Assembly (NCBI GenBank): GCA_964020975.1
Contig: OZ026622.1
Location: 81,364,365 to 81,428,364, forward strand
Direction of reading: 5' to 3'
DNA from: Hermodice carunculata
Lineage: Eukaryota; Annelida; Polychaeta; Eunicida; Amphinomidae
DNA length: 64,000 nucleotides
In this document: in pieces, positions 1 through 12,057 of the stretch
Position numbering within the stretch: position 1 is the stretch's first letter
Layout of the letters: each line of letters starts with the position of its first letter
Translations under genes and position numbers: made by a program
The notes under the pieces: model-generated
What the model saw: the letters and a program-made list of their open reading frames with translations, nothing else
Databases searched by the model: none
Told to the model about the DNA's origin: nothing

Positions 1-339
1 CAATGTATATAACCTGATTTTTTTCTTAATAATGACACTGGAAGCTATATGTTCTGTATCGTATATGAAACATGTATAATGTACTTGTCCTTACGCTTTC
101 TAGAGTTTTGTTCCAATGAGTGGTTTATCTCTAGTTTTGGTGCGGAGGACATAAATTATTACTTATAGTTACTATACTTATTTTAACATACGAAGATTAT
201 TTGATTTATAATAAGGATGCCTGGTTATTTGTATATATTTTGGACGCATCATGGAATTCCCCCCGTTCCCTTGGTGCCCCCGCTGTAAAGGGGAAGTTTT
301 CCTAATAAATTAGTATCATTACCGCCTGCCCGCACATGC
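1..339. other. Left edge, no feature recognised
   Basis: AT-rich sequence with no coding signal, tRNA-like box or clear repeat. The LINE remnant starts somewhere after about 250-340, but its 5' edge is not sharp. Confidence 0.4.
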
Positions 340-360
340 AGCAGCCAGAAAAATCCAAAA

Positions 361-1023
361 ATACTGGATGCAATACGTGTTGTTGTCAGGGAGGAGGTTG
401 CACAACTAAGAACTGATTTAGAGTCTGTTGTAACTTAATTACAGTCTTTAAATGATAAGTTCAACGAACTGGAAAAGGGCATGTACGACTGTAGTGCTAA
501 GCTTGAAGCAGTCATTAACTCATTACTGCCCAAACTCTCCTCCAAAATGCAAGAGCTTTCCACTGCCCTCTCCATGCAAATACTGGACAATGACATCCAT
601 AAGAGGAAGTGGTCACTGATCATAAATGGTCTGACAGGTCCAGTGGTGAAACTCAACAAGATACTACGGGAAGTTGTATAAATTTTGCTAAAACACAACT
701 GACAGATTCAAGATGCTGACTCGACTCAACTTAAAGCATGTCATCGACTTAGTCAGCAGAAGGATGCTGGCATAATCATCAGCTTTGTTGACCTGGACAA
801 ACGAAATGAATGGCTGGCTGGGGCCAAACACCTGCGGAACCATCCAGGCAAGATCTCTGTGTCTCCCGATATGCCACCAGTTACACGAAAACTCAAAAAG
901 GATATTCTGGATTATAGGCGAAATTTATCTCCTGATCAGAAGAAGAAGGCTAAGGTGAGGTACCTAAAAACCTGGCCATATGTGAAATTGGACATCCAGG
1001 GTGAAAACCCTTACTTCCCTTAA
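361..1023 (+). pseudogene. LINE A ORF1 remnant, L1-type (coiled coil, RRM-like, C-terminal domain)
   Basis: The N-terminal part (361-680) is heptad-rich (REEVAQLRTDLESVV, then LEKGMYDCSAKLEAV) and runs into KRKWSLIINGL, the usual start of an L1 ORF1p RRM. After a broken stretch, 736-1023 reads CHRLSQQKDAGIIISFVDLD, then KRNEWLAGAKHLR, ISVSPDMPPVTRKLKKDI and a terminal NPYFP stop. This matches the L1 ORF1p C-terminal layout (family Transposase_22): the HRL motif, a basic KR, then DLxPxTRxxR. Such proteins are trimeric nucleic-acid chaperones that coat the element RNA. At least one stop and frame breaks separate the halves. Whether this ORF1 belongs to the downstream RT is likely from order and spacing but not proven. 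Confidence 0.65.
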
Positions 1024-1604
1024 GCTGCCCAGAGAGAAATAGCCCAGAGAGAAATGGCCCGATACCTACTGGAACTTGATCTTGAAGCAAAAATAGAAAT
1101 GACCTAAATTTCTGTCAACCAGGTTATGAAACCTCCAAAGACACTGACAATGTAATCATTAACTGCCAAAAGTGAACTCTCCTTAGGGGACTTTTTCTTT
1201 TCTATACCACATTTTTTTTTGTCGCAAACATGTGTTTGCTCTTGACTTTCTATATGTTTTTGTCTCTTTATTTTTTCAGCTTGTATGTATTTTTGCCGTT
1301 TGACAATTTTCACATTCATGCTAAACTCACTCTTTGTGTTATCAACAATTATCTTTCATGCTGTGGTACTCCTTTCAGCATCTTATAATTCATATTTCAT
1401 CATGATTGTTACATTGTATATTAAATGATGAGACCTGAAATCAAAAATGAGGATGTGTTGAGAAATTTTTGGGGAATCTCCACAAATTGCTTAAATTAGC
1501 GCCTAAATGACACAAATGACTTAGAAAATATTATATTTATAGCCTCTGACTCACTGTATATTGAAACTAAATATTTAGCTGAATATCTCAAGCCATTAAA
1601 AGAC
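1024..1604 (+). other. Spacer between ORF1 and ORF2 remnants of LINE A
   Basis: No convincing coding signal. It begins with a short direct duplication around GCCCAGAGAGAAAT (about 1027-1060). Presumed inter-ORF region of the LINE. Confidence 0.4.
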
Positions 1605-2300
1605 ACTTTTTCTGTACTAGATCTAAATATTCAAAGTTTGAATGCAAAATTTGATAAGTTCCACATACTGATAAATGATCTGGCAAAAAATGACTTTGAA
1701 TTTGATGCTTTTTGTCTACAAGAAACTTGGCGAGATGGAGACTCACCCAATGTTTCACTGTTTAACCTGAATAATTATGCCATGATTACCCTTGGGGCTA
1801 CTTGTAGTTCGCATGGTGGTCTACTTATATACTTGCATAAAATTTTGAATTTTTCTCTCAGAAATTATTATAGTCCGAACAAAGTTTGGGAAGGACTTTT
1901 TGTTGATGTATTTATGAATGATACAGAGAAAAGGATAACACTATGTAATATTTATAGACCACCTAGAGACAGAAATGAGGATATTGACAGGGTTACAACT
2001 GAACTTAGCCCAATAATTGAAACTTTATAACGTGAATCATCCGAAATAATCATTGTTGGGGATTTTAATTTGGACTTGTTAAAGATAAATACCAGACAAA
2101 AATATGCTGAATATTTAGATATCATGTTATGCAACAGTTCCTATCATAAAATTACCTTGCCAACCAGACTTACAGAAAGAACTACCACCCTCATAGATCA
2201 GGTTTTCTGCAAATAATCACGTTCACTTCGTTCATGTGTATCTGGGATTTTACTTTTGGACCTATCAGATCACTTATCTATTTTTACTTGCATTGAATGA
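1605..2300 (+). pseudogene. LINE A ORF2, APE-like endonuclease domain
   Basis: The reading frame shows the exonuclease/endonuclease/phosphatase fold motifs in order: VLDLNIQSLNAKFDKF (N box), FCLQETW (catalytic Glu box), GGLLIYLHK, CNIYRPP, IIIVGDFNLDLL (GDFN box), LIDQVF and LSDHLSIF (SDH box near 2264). This domain nicks target DNA to prime reverse transcription. One in-frame stop lies after the CNIYRPP region and others follow the domain, so it is inactive. The order and strand match the RT remnant immediately downstream. Confidence 0.85.
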
Positions 2301-3685
2301 AAGCTCAAATGCCCCCCAAATTTGTAAAAATTGAAAGTAAAGACCCTCATGTCTTACAACGTTTTTATGATGAAATTAACAATACCAATATTATATCTAA
2401 TCTAAATACTGACTTATATTGTAGCCCAAATGAAAATTATGACAAGTTAGAGGAAATTCTTGTTAATGCCAAAAACAAACATCTTCCAATTAAAACTGTC
2501 AAATTTGATAGATAGAAACATAAGCATTCTTCGTGGACTACTAATGGAATTTTGAAGTCAATCAAATATCATGATGGGCTTAATAAAAAATTGAAAAGTA
2601 CTTCTCAAATTGATCCCCAATATAAAACCCTGAAACAAAATTTGAAAACTTACAATTCAATGTTAAATAGAAATATAAATGATCTGAAACACAGATATTA
2701 TCATTCTGAGTTTGAAAAATTTAAACACAATACTAAAAAAACCTGGGATACTATAAAAATTATTCTTCACAGTAACAAAAATAAAAAAGTCCTTTCTCCC
2801 TTTTTTCAAATTGACAATAACAAAACTAGTAATAAAGAAATAATTGCAAACAGATTCAATCATTTTTTCTCACATATTGGCCCTAAGCTTGCAGCCAAAA
2901 TAAATGTTAAGGATGGACCATCTTTTACATCATATCTAAAAACACACATTGAGCATATTTTTTCTTTCTTGCCTGTGCACTCATCATGCATTGCTAGCAT
3001 CATTCAAAATTTGAAACCTAAGACCAGTACAGGACATGATAACTTATCAATGAAATTATTGAAAGGTCTCAACCTATTCATTACTGCACCACTAACTTTG
3101 ATTATTAATCAGTCCTTGGTAACTGGCATTTTTCCTGATAAATTAAAAATTGCGAAAGTGATACTTTTATTTAAAAAAGACGACGAGACCATTATCGAAA
3201 ACTATCGCCCAATTTCACTGTTGCTTGCCACATCCCAATTTTTGAAAAAGTGGTATACAATCAACTAAATGAATATTTTGTGTCAAAAATGTTATTTTAC
3301 AAAAGTCAACATGGATTTAAAAAGTTGCACTCCACTGAAAGCGCTGCCTAAGAGTTCACAGATCGAATTATGAAAATTCTTGATCATGAAAAGCTACCCA
3401 TAGCTATTCATTTAGACCTAAGCAAAGCTTTTGATACCTTGGACCATAAAATTCTTCTGTACAAACGTCAGTATTATGGCATAACAGGTGTGGCATTGGA
3501 ATGGTTCAAAGACCACCTATCTAGTATGAAACAGTTTGTTTATTTTGATGGTTTATGTTCAGATACTTTACCTGTAACCACAGGGGTACCCCAAGGGTCC
3601 ATTCTTGGCTCGCTCCTGTTCATCATTTATACAAATGATATGTACTTAGCTTCAACTCAGTTTGATCCCATCTTATATGATTACA
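2297..3685 (+). pseudogene. LINE A ORF2, reverse transcriptase domain
   Basis: A linker region (2297-2515) is followed by the RT palm and fingers. Visible blocks: KPKTSTGHDNLSMKLLKG, ENYRPISLL, then after a frame change SQHGFKKLHSTESAA, HLDLSKAFDTLDHKI (first catalytic Asp) and VPQGSILGSLLFIIYTNDM. The YADD block is absent because the element is cut off near 3685. The protein is split over at least three frames. The blocks are typical of Jockey/CR1-like LINEs. It primes from nicked DNA in live relatives; here it is a relic. Confidence 0.85.
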
Positions 3686-4010
3686 TTGGATGTGGCCATT
3701 TTACAAGCGTAGAAAGTCAAGTTTGAATAAAACTATCTATAATAGTTTTGAAGTTATTCAGCACTGTAATTTTGTGTATTTGCATAAAATAAAAACCTAT
3801 AAGCTTGATTTATGTTTTCTTGGATAGAGCTATGCCACAAAGTAGGAATGGCACCTGTATAATTGTTTTGAAGCTATACAAGATTTATACTTTACATACT
3901 CACCTAATTAGCGTAATGGATCATTGGATGTGGCTTTGCCACAAATGTATAAATTTAAGTTGGAATGACATCTCTATTTATAATAATTTTGGAGATATTG
4001 GGCTTTTAAA
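3683..4010. repeat. Degenerate tandem repeat, about 100-bp unit, three copies
   Basis: The phrase CATTGGATGTGGC and a following AATAATTTTGGAGATATT-like block recur in degenerate form near 3684, 3820 and 3925. The array truncates LINE A copy 1. A diverged relative may lie at about 28950-29000. Confidence 0.4.
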
Positions 4011-4315
4011 TTTTTCAATACCCCTTATTGACATAATTTGAAATTCTATAACTTATATACTGACCCATTATATTGGCAGGTGTCACAAACCTATATGTGC
4101 ACATTGAAATTTAGAGTCTATCAGCGATGGTTTGGAAGACTTGGAGCTTTAAAAATTTCCTTCCCCCAAATTTGCATAACTTTAAACATCATGACTATTC
4201 CAAATGAGATCCACAATTTCACTGGTTAGGGCAGTCACCATGCCACGTTTTGTGGTTCTCACAACAATGGGGTTGGAGAAAAACTCCAGACCAACTTGGG
4301 TCGTAGGGGGTTGGT

Positions 4316-4319
<4 letters not shown>

Positions 4320-4374
<55 letters not shown>
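4320..4374. repeat. (GA)n microsatellite
   Basis: Uninterrupted GA dinucleotides for about 50 bp. Any reading frame through it (RERERE) is an artefact. Confidence 0.95.
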
Positions 4375-4377
<3 letters not shown>

Positions 4378-4390
4378 AGATATTACTCAT

Positions 4391-4500
4391 ACAGTTAAAT
4401 ATCTCTACAGTGGGCACCCTTGGAACCAGATAAAGTGGCCACTCCTCAGAAGGTCAGTCCTTCTGGGCAGTATGGTTGAGTATACCATGAATTCATTTAA
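4391..4500 (+). repeat. Dispersed repeat Y, copy 1
   Basis: Contains CTCTACAGTGGGCACCCTTGG followed by a GGCCACTCC-like stretch and AGTATGGTTGAGTAT. The same order recurs at 27855-27965 (CTCCACAGAGGCCACCCTTGG ... AGTATGGATGAGTAT). No coding potential; class unknown. Confidence 0.55.
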
Positions 4501-6720
4501 TTTCGCTTATTTCGCTGATGCTTCAATACCCTAAAAATAACATTCCAGTAAAATATATTTTTAGGATGGCATTGATAGGAATTATAACAAAAATAATGAA
4601 TTTTTTCAGTGAAAGGTCCAAAGTTAAAAAACCATGAAAATTAATGCTCGTGAAAGTAAATGTATTCACAGTATTTGGATGTACATATACATATATACAT
4701 TATTCATACATGGACATTTACATGTTCAGTGTGTACATATTGTAATTCAAGGGGATGTGAATATATGCAATACAAAACTGTCTTTGTTCCTTTATTATGT
4801 CAGCAAATTTTAACAGATGCTGTCATAAAACTACATATCCATGTACCTGTGAACTGACATAAGCACTATTGTGTCTCAGTACTAACCATGAAGAACAGGA
4901 TTCATCTCACTGGTTTCCAGAAATGAATGAAAATGTCCACACTGAGATGACACAAATCCACACAGTTTCAAAATTAACAAAGATGTGTAAACAGTCATTA
5001 AGGACTGGAAAACCATGCATACTTTGATGGGTCTAGCCAACTCAGCAGGTAGTCTACTTTCTACAGTGGGGTACACTCAGGCTTGTTCTGCCTAGAAGTC
5101 AATGCCGTGCTCCCCTGGGAATGATAAGTCCAACAGACTCTTAGCCTCGGGCAAAAAAAGGGGACCAGCTACAACACTAATCTCAGGAGTGGTGCACTGA
5201 CAGCTCTGTCTACCACTAGTGGGAACTATAGCCTGCCTAGTACATATTACACAGTGTCATTACCATATCCAAACGGTAGTCCTAATGAAACAAATCCAGG
5301 TCAATTCCGAATTAGTAAGGATAGCAGTCACATTTCAAGTTGGTTTCCAGAAGTATTTTTGAAGGGAAATTTAAATGTTCAAGAAAGCATAGAATCCCAC
5401 AAGTCGTCTAATAAGTCAATTATTAGGGTAATAATTTAGAATTCAAAAAATGTAGTATGCCATTGTAAGTCATCTGCAAGTCAGCCAAGCATAATGTACA
5501 TCCAACTCGTGGTACTATAAAGTTCAAAAGGTCAAAATGTATTGCAGCATGGAGCAGGTCTGTTCTCGCATGAAAAGAAAGAGATTCTCTGTATTTTATC
5601 GACAACCTCATTACACAGTTGTTGGGAGTTGTCACCCCCCCATTCCATTTGCTACAAGTCCCAAACCTTCCACCCCCGCCCCCTACTTGCATGCATGGAT
5701 AGAAGGCTGCCTATGAGACTCTTTGTCTCCATGGTAACACAGGACAGTGTGGTAGACATTAAAGCAGATAGCCACATAAATGTTATCACATGTACTCAAA
5801 AATGCACAAAAACATTTGTAAAATATTCTCAAACCACTGAAGCAGCACTATTTGAACAAACGTGATTGACATCTACCCATAGCACATGCTTATCAGTTTA
5901 AAGTGATTCTGTCCAGGGGATTTCGGAGAAGTAAAATGTGAATTGTTGATAAGAGATAAACTGTATTCGTATTCAAGTCCACTCTGGGACCATATACAGA
6001 CTTACATACATGACGCCATCTGTCGAGCATAGTACATTAAGTGGCATAAATTAAAATAGAATAAAATAGAGCTCTCTGGCGATCATACAATACATTTAGT
6101 GGGATAAATTAAGATTAAAATAGTGCTAAAAAAGAAATCTACACAAAACACACGATGACTAGATACATTAAAAGTAAAATGCAAGAACTGCAATAAGTAG
6201 ACTGGATTCATAGTCCATGTGTGCAATAACAGCAATATGTAGACTTGTCTCATTATCCGTTTGCATTTGTATCTTGCATTTGAGATCAAGTCAAGTCCAC
6301 TATACTTGTGCAGACATGCTGTCGATTTGCATATCCATTACAAACCAGTCCTCATATTTATGTTCTTTTCAAGTATAGTAGCATGGTGGGTACTGAAACT
6401 TAGCACCTAGCACCGTCATGAGGTTTGTAAGTTGAACAGAGTGCATGCACCAATTTTGTAAGCTTAAGGTCCATTTTTGTTATGCTGGAGATATAAAACA
6501 CACATTGATACCATGGAACACAGACTCTAACAGAACCCCATACTATTAGATTAGCTGGTCGACTGACAAGTCAGCTAAGCTAAAAACTTCGGTACATGTA
6601 TCTCAGGTACAGGCCTGCCCATTAGTGTACAATGTAACTGTTAGACTGTAATGGATGACTGCATATATACATGTGCTGTCACAGTTCTGGACCACAAATA
6701 TTGTTTGTTTTATCTTTTAA
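4501..6720. other. Non-coding stretch with small repeats
   Basis: No gene recognised. It holds a 60-bp dispersed repeat block at 5251-5310 and a degenerate ~75-bp tandem pair at about 6000-6125 (CATACANNACATTNAGTGG-type phrase followed by ATAAATTAAAATAG-like sequence). Short open frames here have no recognisable similarity. Confidence 0.4.
5251..5310 (+). repeat. Dispersed repeat block Z, copy 1
   Basis: Sixty bases that match the reverse complement of 13519-13578 at 57 of 60 positions. The other copy sits inside the insertion that splits LINE A copy 2, so Z is part of a mobile or dispersed element of unknown class. Confidence 0.75.
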
Positions 6721-6734
6721 CACATTGCCCTCCA

Positions 6735-6990
6735 TCAGTGATGACCTTGTGAATACACTGTTCACTATAATGGCTGATGAAGTAAAGTTTGTGGGTACGA
6801 CATACAAGGGTGGGGGTATGTACTGTACATGTGTATCTCTAGCTAGGTAGATATATCATCAGTGATGAGCTTGTCAATGTGCTGTTCACTATACAGGCCA
6901 GGTGATGTTTTTCTATAAAGTTTGTGGGTACAACATACATGACTGGGAACTAATGTACATATGTATCTATAGGCAGGTATAATGTATCAT
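6735..6990. repeat. Tandem repeat, ~125-bp unit, two copies
   Basis: Two successive units share ATCAGTGATGA, CTTGT(G/C)AAT, CTGTTCACTATA, AAAGTTTGTGGGTAC and ACATACA in the same order. The copies are diverged, so the duplication is old. Confidence 0.65.
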
Positions 6991-7184
6991 GGTCTAGTCT
7001 TTGAGTTGATTTTGAAAAGGCGGACATGGGATGAAAAATCAGTGGACATGCAGCTCAGTAGGATAGTACATACATAAAGTATACTGTTTTGTGACACTTT
7101 TTGAATATCCTAGTGCCTACATATTACAAGGTCTTGTTATATCTGATCATTACTTGTGTTAATTACCCTAACCCTAAAACATCT

Positions 7185-7330
7185 TACCAGGTCTTATAGT
7201 AGTCTTGTCACCCCCAGGCCTTTCTCTTATGCTAATGAGCCAGCTACCAAATGTCTTTCTAGGTCTGAATATGTTCTTATCATCTCATTATGCTAATGAG
7301 CCGGCCACTGAAAGTCTTACCTGGTCTGAA
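7185..7330. repeat. Short tandem repeat, ~75-bp unit
   Basis: TTATGCTAATGAGCC occurs twice, each followed by a diverged TCTTNCTNGGTCTGAA. An incomplete third unit lies just upstream (ATCTTACCAGGTCTTA). Confidence 0.55.
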
Positions 7331-7529
7331 AATTAACTGGGTGACTCTGCTGCTTACGCTCATGGTCATAGCAAGGCTTGATTTCCTCTTACTCAGTCTG
7401 ATCCACTTTCTCTTTTTCTGACTGGGCAAGAAAAATATCTTAGACCATCCTAAGAGCCTTAAATAAGATACCGTAAGACTAAAGTAAGGAAGAAAGTTTG
7501 CCTTAAGATGTTTTCTGGGCTCTTAGTGT

Positions 7530-7530
<1 letters not shown>

Positions 7531-7556
<26 letters not shown>
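7531..7556. repeat. (TA)n microsatellite
   Basis: About 13 TA units. Confidence 0.9.
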
Positions 7557-7560
<4 letters not shown>

Positions 7561-7609
7561 ACGATCTGTAAAATTTAAATGAATTATTAAAATCAGAAAA
7601 TGAAAGCAA

Positions 7610-7795
7610 TGACACGGCAATGTAAAACGCACTGGCCCACATCATGCCAGTTAAGTGTGCAAAGTTTGAAAAGGATCCAATATAAAGCCTGGAACTAGTT
7701 GCGGATACATGTTCAGTGTTACAGAGGGACTGACGGACGGAAGGACGGACATGAGGATTCCAATGTACTCCTTGCGGGAGTATAAAAAGGTTAAG
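7610..7795. repeat. Dispersed repeat with ACGGACGG phrase
   Basis: Contains TGCAAAGTTTGAAAAGGATCC, a GACTGACGGACGGAAGGACG run and CTCCTTGCGGGAGTAT. This combination is characteristic of non-coding dispersed repeats I associate with marine invertebrate genomes; the family name is not recoverable here. Confidence 0.4.
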
Positions 7796-8201
7796 GGTTG
7801 GTCAGACTATGCTTTTGCTAAGCATGCGGTATATATGAAATTGCATACCTTACCCGAATTTAATTTAATTCTTATAAAAAATTGAATGAAATTAGTTAAA
7901 ACGGGGTTCGACCTATATTTCTGCCTTCAATTTGTTGTCCGATAAACGTTGTATGAGTAAATTCCACATGACAGACTGGGAGCAGTTGAAGTAAAAGAAA
8001 AACTATGTATCTGCTTGTGATATGCGTTGTCCGAAAAACATACCAAGGTATATTTATTTGCATGAAACATGGTCTATTCTATATGCGCTTCCATGCATGA
8101 ATTTTGGTGGTGGGGATAATTAGCTTCAACACAGATCCATTAAGTCTCATAGTGCTGTTAATGTCTAGTGGACAAGATGCGCACTAAATTCTCAAAATCC
8201 C

Positions 8202-8203
<2 letters not shown>

Positions 8204-8280
<77 letters not shown>

Positions 8281-8318
8281 AATTTATATATATATATATA
8301 TACATATATACATATATG
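8204..8318. repeat. (TA)n microsatellite, interrupted
   Basis: A long TA tract with one break near 8278-8284. Tyr/Ile-repeat frames through it are artefacts. Confidence 0.95.
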
Positions 8319-9640
8319 TGACCTATATGGGCCAACGAAATGAGCTTAAATATGTAACTTTTAACACATAGCAACACCTTTGCAGAAACAGACAATCTTG
8401 AAGTAGCCACAACGTTACACATGAACCTATAATTTTAGATAGATTATCGAACTGGAGACGGCACTAATTTCAATGTAACCCCAAAACCTGTCGTCATGAT
8501 ATTGTCATTGCAAAGTAATATATTTGACTTGATTTGAATACATCATGATCAAACCAAGATATGCATTTGATAAAAGTTCTATTGGATTCGTTTGGAATTG
8601 TGTCTTAATTGTTGTCATGATATGGCCGTAAACCCTTGTGAATAAGGTCCACCTGTATCATAAAGTCATCTTTATATAGGTATTGCATAGTGGAATTGAT
8701 GACATTCAAACAGAGACCATTTGCATACTTACAAACAGTGATTCATTGAATTACAGTATGTTAAAGACTTAAATTATGGCAGTTCATTTTCTAATTTGGA
8801 TCATGAATTATATCCAATGGACCCGAGGTACTAAACCTGTCTTAAGAGAACAGTATGCTAAGAGTAATTATAACACACAATATGCTATGCTACAGCACTA
8901 TACTTCAACGTTACTCAGCCTCCTTGGAACGATATTTGGAAACATGACTTTGATGCTTGGTCTGTAGAGACAGATTTGGCTGCCATTGTAAATACTGCAT
9001 TATAAAACAATAAGTCTATAAGAGGATGCTTACTACATTAAAATTCAGTGATAATGTGTATACAAGAACACAGACTTTTCAAAGTGATATTTTTGTCCAA
9101 ATGAATCATATATGTATGCTACATATCAAACAAGCAAAGTAGTTTTGAGATCTATATCTGAGTCTTGACAAATTGAAGCAAATGAATAAATAACAACCAC
9201 ATGTAATCAGTCATCATAGTAAGAGTAAGTGCTCTGAACAATCATTTGGTCCATGAATGATGCAGTATATACATCAGTGAACAAATATTGCATAGACTGG
9301 AATATGACAATTAATATCCGAAAATAAAAATGTTTATCTTTAATAAAGCTAGCACAAAATTGAAAATTGACATTTACTTTTACAAACGAGGCAATAGAAG
9401 TAACTCATAAATATTGTTATTTAGGTATAGAAATAAAAGCAGATGGGTCTTTTGCAAATTTCATAAAAATACTCAGCAATTAAGCAAATGTCTGTTTTGT
9501 AGCAGAATAGAAGAGTACTTAAAGTTCCCATTTGAAAAAATACAATCAAATTTCTGGTTTTTTTGCCTAGGAATCCACAAAAAAATCGACAAATATTGCA
9601 GTGTTAAGTGAGGTCGGGAGACACCCACTCACGTTAAAAA
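8319..9640. other. No recognised feature
   Basis: AT-rich, with many stops in all frames and no repeats I could pair within the window. Confidence 0.4.
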
Positions 9641-9644
9641 TTTT

Positions 9645-10608
9645 AAATTCAATGTGTGTAGAAATTGGCTAAGAATAGTACATATGAAACCTGATTCACT
9701 TTTTTACGATTATTTTCTCTGCAGTGCAGAAAATATACATACGGGGGAAATATGTTGGATAACATGTGTTACAGATACGTTACGCAACCTAGACTTCACA
9801 ATGATATGGGAAAATATCGGTTTACTGACAGACGACTTTCCAACATCAAATTGTGTCGGAAATATTAGAAAACTACTGGCAGAGAGAGATGGATATCAAT
9901 TCAGGCGCCGATAAAAAATTACGAACGCATACGAAATTTAAGACAAAAATTTGAAGTTGAAAATTATCTTCTTCCTTTCAAAGATCGGCAAATAAAGAAA
10001 AATATTACCAGATTTAAAAACAGTGCACATAACCTAAAACTTGAAACGAGGAGACATAGGAGACCACAAAAACACCTTTAGAAGAAAGAGTTTGTGAAAT
10101 TTGTAATAAAAGTGAAGATGAAATACATGTAATGTCATACTGCAAAACATATGATTCTGAAAGAACTGTTTTATTTAATGAGATAACAGATATTTTCCGT
10201 ATATTTACCCCACTTGACGATCAAGAAAAATGTAAATTTCTCATGAATTTGGATGATACAGAAAAAAATGAAGTAGTAAAAACAAATTTTGTGAATATTC
10301 TTCAGAAAAAAAGATCCCTTTAACTTTTTTTAAAGATTTAAAATGCAATAGTGACAATGTCATGTAACATAGCTCCATTAATATAGATATAGGTTTTTAG
10401 CGTTGGTTAATTGTAGTTTGTTTGTTTGTTTGTTTTTTTAATGGTTTTGTAGTTGTGTGTTCAATACATGTGATATGTACACTTTCGTCATGTATGGTCC
10501 GGTTTTGTAACTTTTGTACATATGTACCGTGTGTTGACAAGTTACTACGGTTGTATTTGTGTGGTGCAGTTAATAAAGTTTCATTCATTCATTCATGCAT
10601 TCATTCAT
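9645..10608 (+). mobile_element. LINE family F, 3' tail fragment
   Basis: The C-terminal end of a LINE ORF2. About 10087-10322 reads ERVCEICNKSEDEIHVMSYC, a Cys-Cys-His-Cys knuckle in the position usual for LINE ORF2 tails, then LMNLDDTEKNEVVKTNFVN to a stop at 10321. Upstream (9645-9913) a broken reading frame has the WLRIVHMKPDS type of sequence expected before it. The 3' end is marked by a TTAATAAAG-like signal followed by a short (ATTC)n tail at about 10580-10608, as expected for target-primed insertion. It is 5' truncated, with at least two breaks. Confidence 0.65.
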
Positions 10609-12057
10609 CATACTGAACGGGCTTTCGGAACTCTCAAGGCACATTACTGGCGACAGTCACCTCAGCAATTACACAAGGCTGTGCAACTCGGGTCAGGCTT
10701 ATAGCACTTACATTGTCCATGGAATCCTTTCTGGCTGCCACAGTACACAAGCTCACTGCAAGGTTTTGCAGCTTCAGGCAATGCAGACAATAATAGTTTC
10801 CTGGGCTGATCAACCTCTGCCGTCTCCAGTCACTAACGCTTGGTAACCTTTGTTGTTGCAGAGTTGCCTGGGCCCAGTTATACCAGGTTTGATTCACTGC
10901 CCTCTTGGTGTGCTGGAACAGTGCATCTCTTCTTGGGTGTGTTTTCTATGGCTCGTGTCACCTGGCTTAATAATTGCCGTCTTGCCATATTAACTTCACA
11001 GACAATAATTAATTCAATAAATAACTGCCATCATGCCACATTAACTTCCCTGACAGCAGATGTTTTACAGCGTATCAAAAAATGTAAATCGTTCAATGTG
11101 TGCAAAGTTCTCATCTGGTATTCTACAGATATCACAGAACTGACATAACTACACTATTTGGAAGTCATGATACATACAGTCTCTACAGGAACTGCATTGA
11201 TTCTACACTTGCTGGCGGGGCAGGCTACAGTGCATTCTATCATTAGAATTTCTACTGTGCATTTTAACACCAAGCGAAACTACTACTGTGCAATCCAATT
11301 CTATGCCATCTACTTCTACATGTTACACAACTAGCCAGTCTTCAGATAGCTCTGTCTTTCATGCATTTGGATGACTATAAACCTGCAACAAAAACAAAAA
11401 ACAAAAACAAAAAAGAAGAAGAAGAAGAAGATATATTTACATTTCCTGCATTTATCACCAATAACCCAACCCTAGTATTAATTTGTTACTTGTGGATTAC
11501 CACAAGCCCTGGCATTCTTTCACCTTCAAAAATGATATTTAGATTTCCTTTATTTACTATCAGCCACTCAAAAATTAGTCATTTGTTGTTTTGTTGAAAT
11601 ACCCCATTTTGCTGTATGCATTTGCATCAATAAAATACAGACACATATTGCCACTTTATAAACCTTCAAATATTGGACTGTTTTGACCTTAAAAGTATGC
11701 CTAATAGACAATATAAAGTTCATTTATGCTAACCTAACCTTCAATGCACGTGAACCACCCTGTTTATAAGAAGTTACATAGTCCTGTAAGTGAAAGGAAA
11801 CCATTTTTATCTAGTATAATACTACGAATTGTGACTTCTCTCTGACCTTGATCCGTATCAATAAAGCTTTGGTCACGGCCACATTTACAAAATTCCAGAT
11901 CAGCATTATTTCATTTTGAACAGCTATTTCAAACACATGTATCCATTCATAATAATACAGATGTTTATTAGTAGGTATTAGAAGAATTGTTGACTGTTTG
12001 TCATGTACTGATTTTAGTATTAAGACCACAAAGAACTTTTCGCAATCAATTGCTAGA
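10609..12057. other. No recognised gene
   Basis: Nothing coding recognised. A small (GAA)n tract lies at about 11415-11432, and TAACCTAACCTTCA near 11731 is low-complexity only. Confidence 0.4.

Larger units (their letters stand above)
340..3685 (+). mobile_element. LINE family A, copy 1 (Jockey/CR1-like RT), degraded
   Basis: Remnant of an APE-type non-LTR retrotransposon. In order it carries an ORF1 remnant (about 361-1023), a 0.6-kb spacer, an apurinic-like endonuclease (1605-2300) and a reverse transcriptase (2297-3685). The coding parts are spread over several frames with internal stops, so it is dead. The RT keeps NYRPISLL, DLSKAFDTLDHKILL and TGVPQGSILG. Homology stops just before the catalytic YADD position, where another dispersed repeat begins, so the 3' end is missing. 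A second, diverged copy of the family lies at 12.06-14.79 kb; the two match in the linker before the RT (INNTNI versus MNNTNI; NENYDKLE versus NHNYDQLE) and in KTSTGHD. Clade placement within the Jockey superfamily is inference. Confidence 0.85.

Noticed and set aside
7164-7178. Interstitial telomere repeat (CCCTAA)2
   Set aside because: Only two units, within the range expected by chance.
8204-8318. Tyr/Ile-, Phe-, Arg-, Ser/Leu- and Arg/Glu-repeat open frames over simple repeats (here and near 15.1, 23.1, 25.0, 27.3, 36.6, 39.1, 43.8, 58.6 kb)
   Set aside because: They are translations of microsatellites on one or both strands and carry no independent coding signal.
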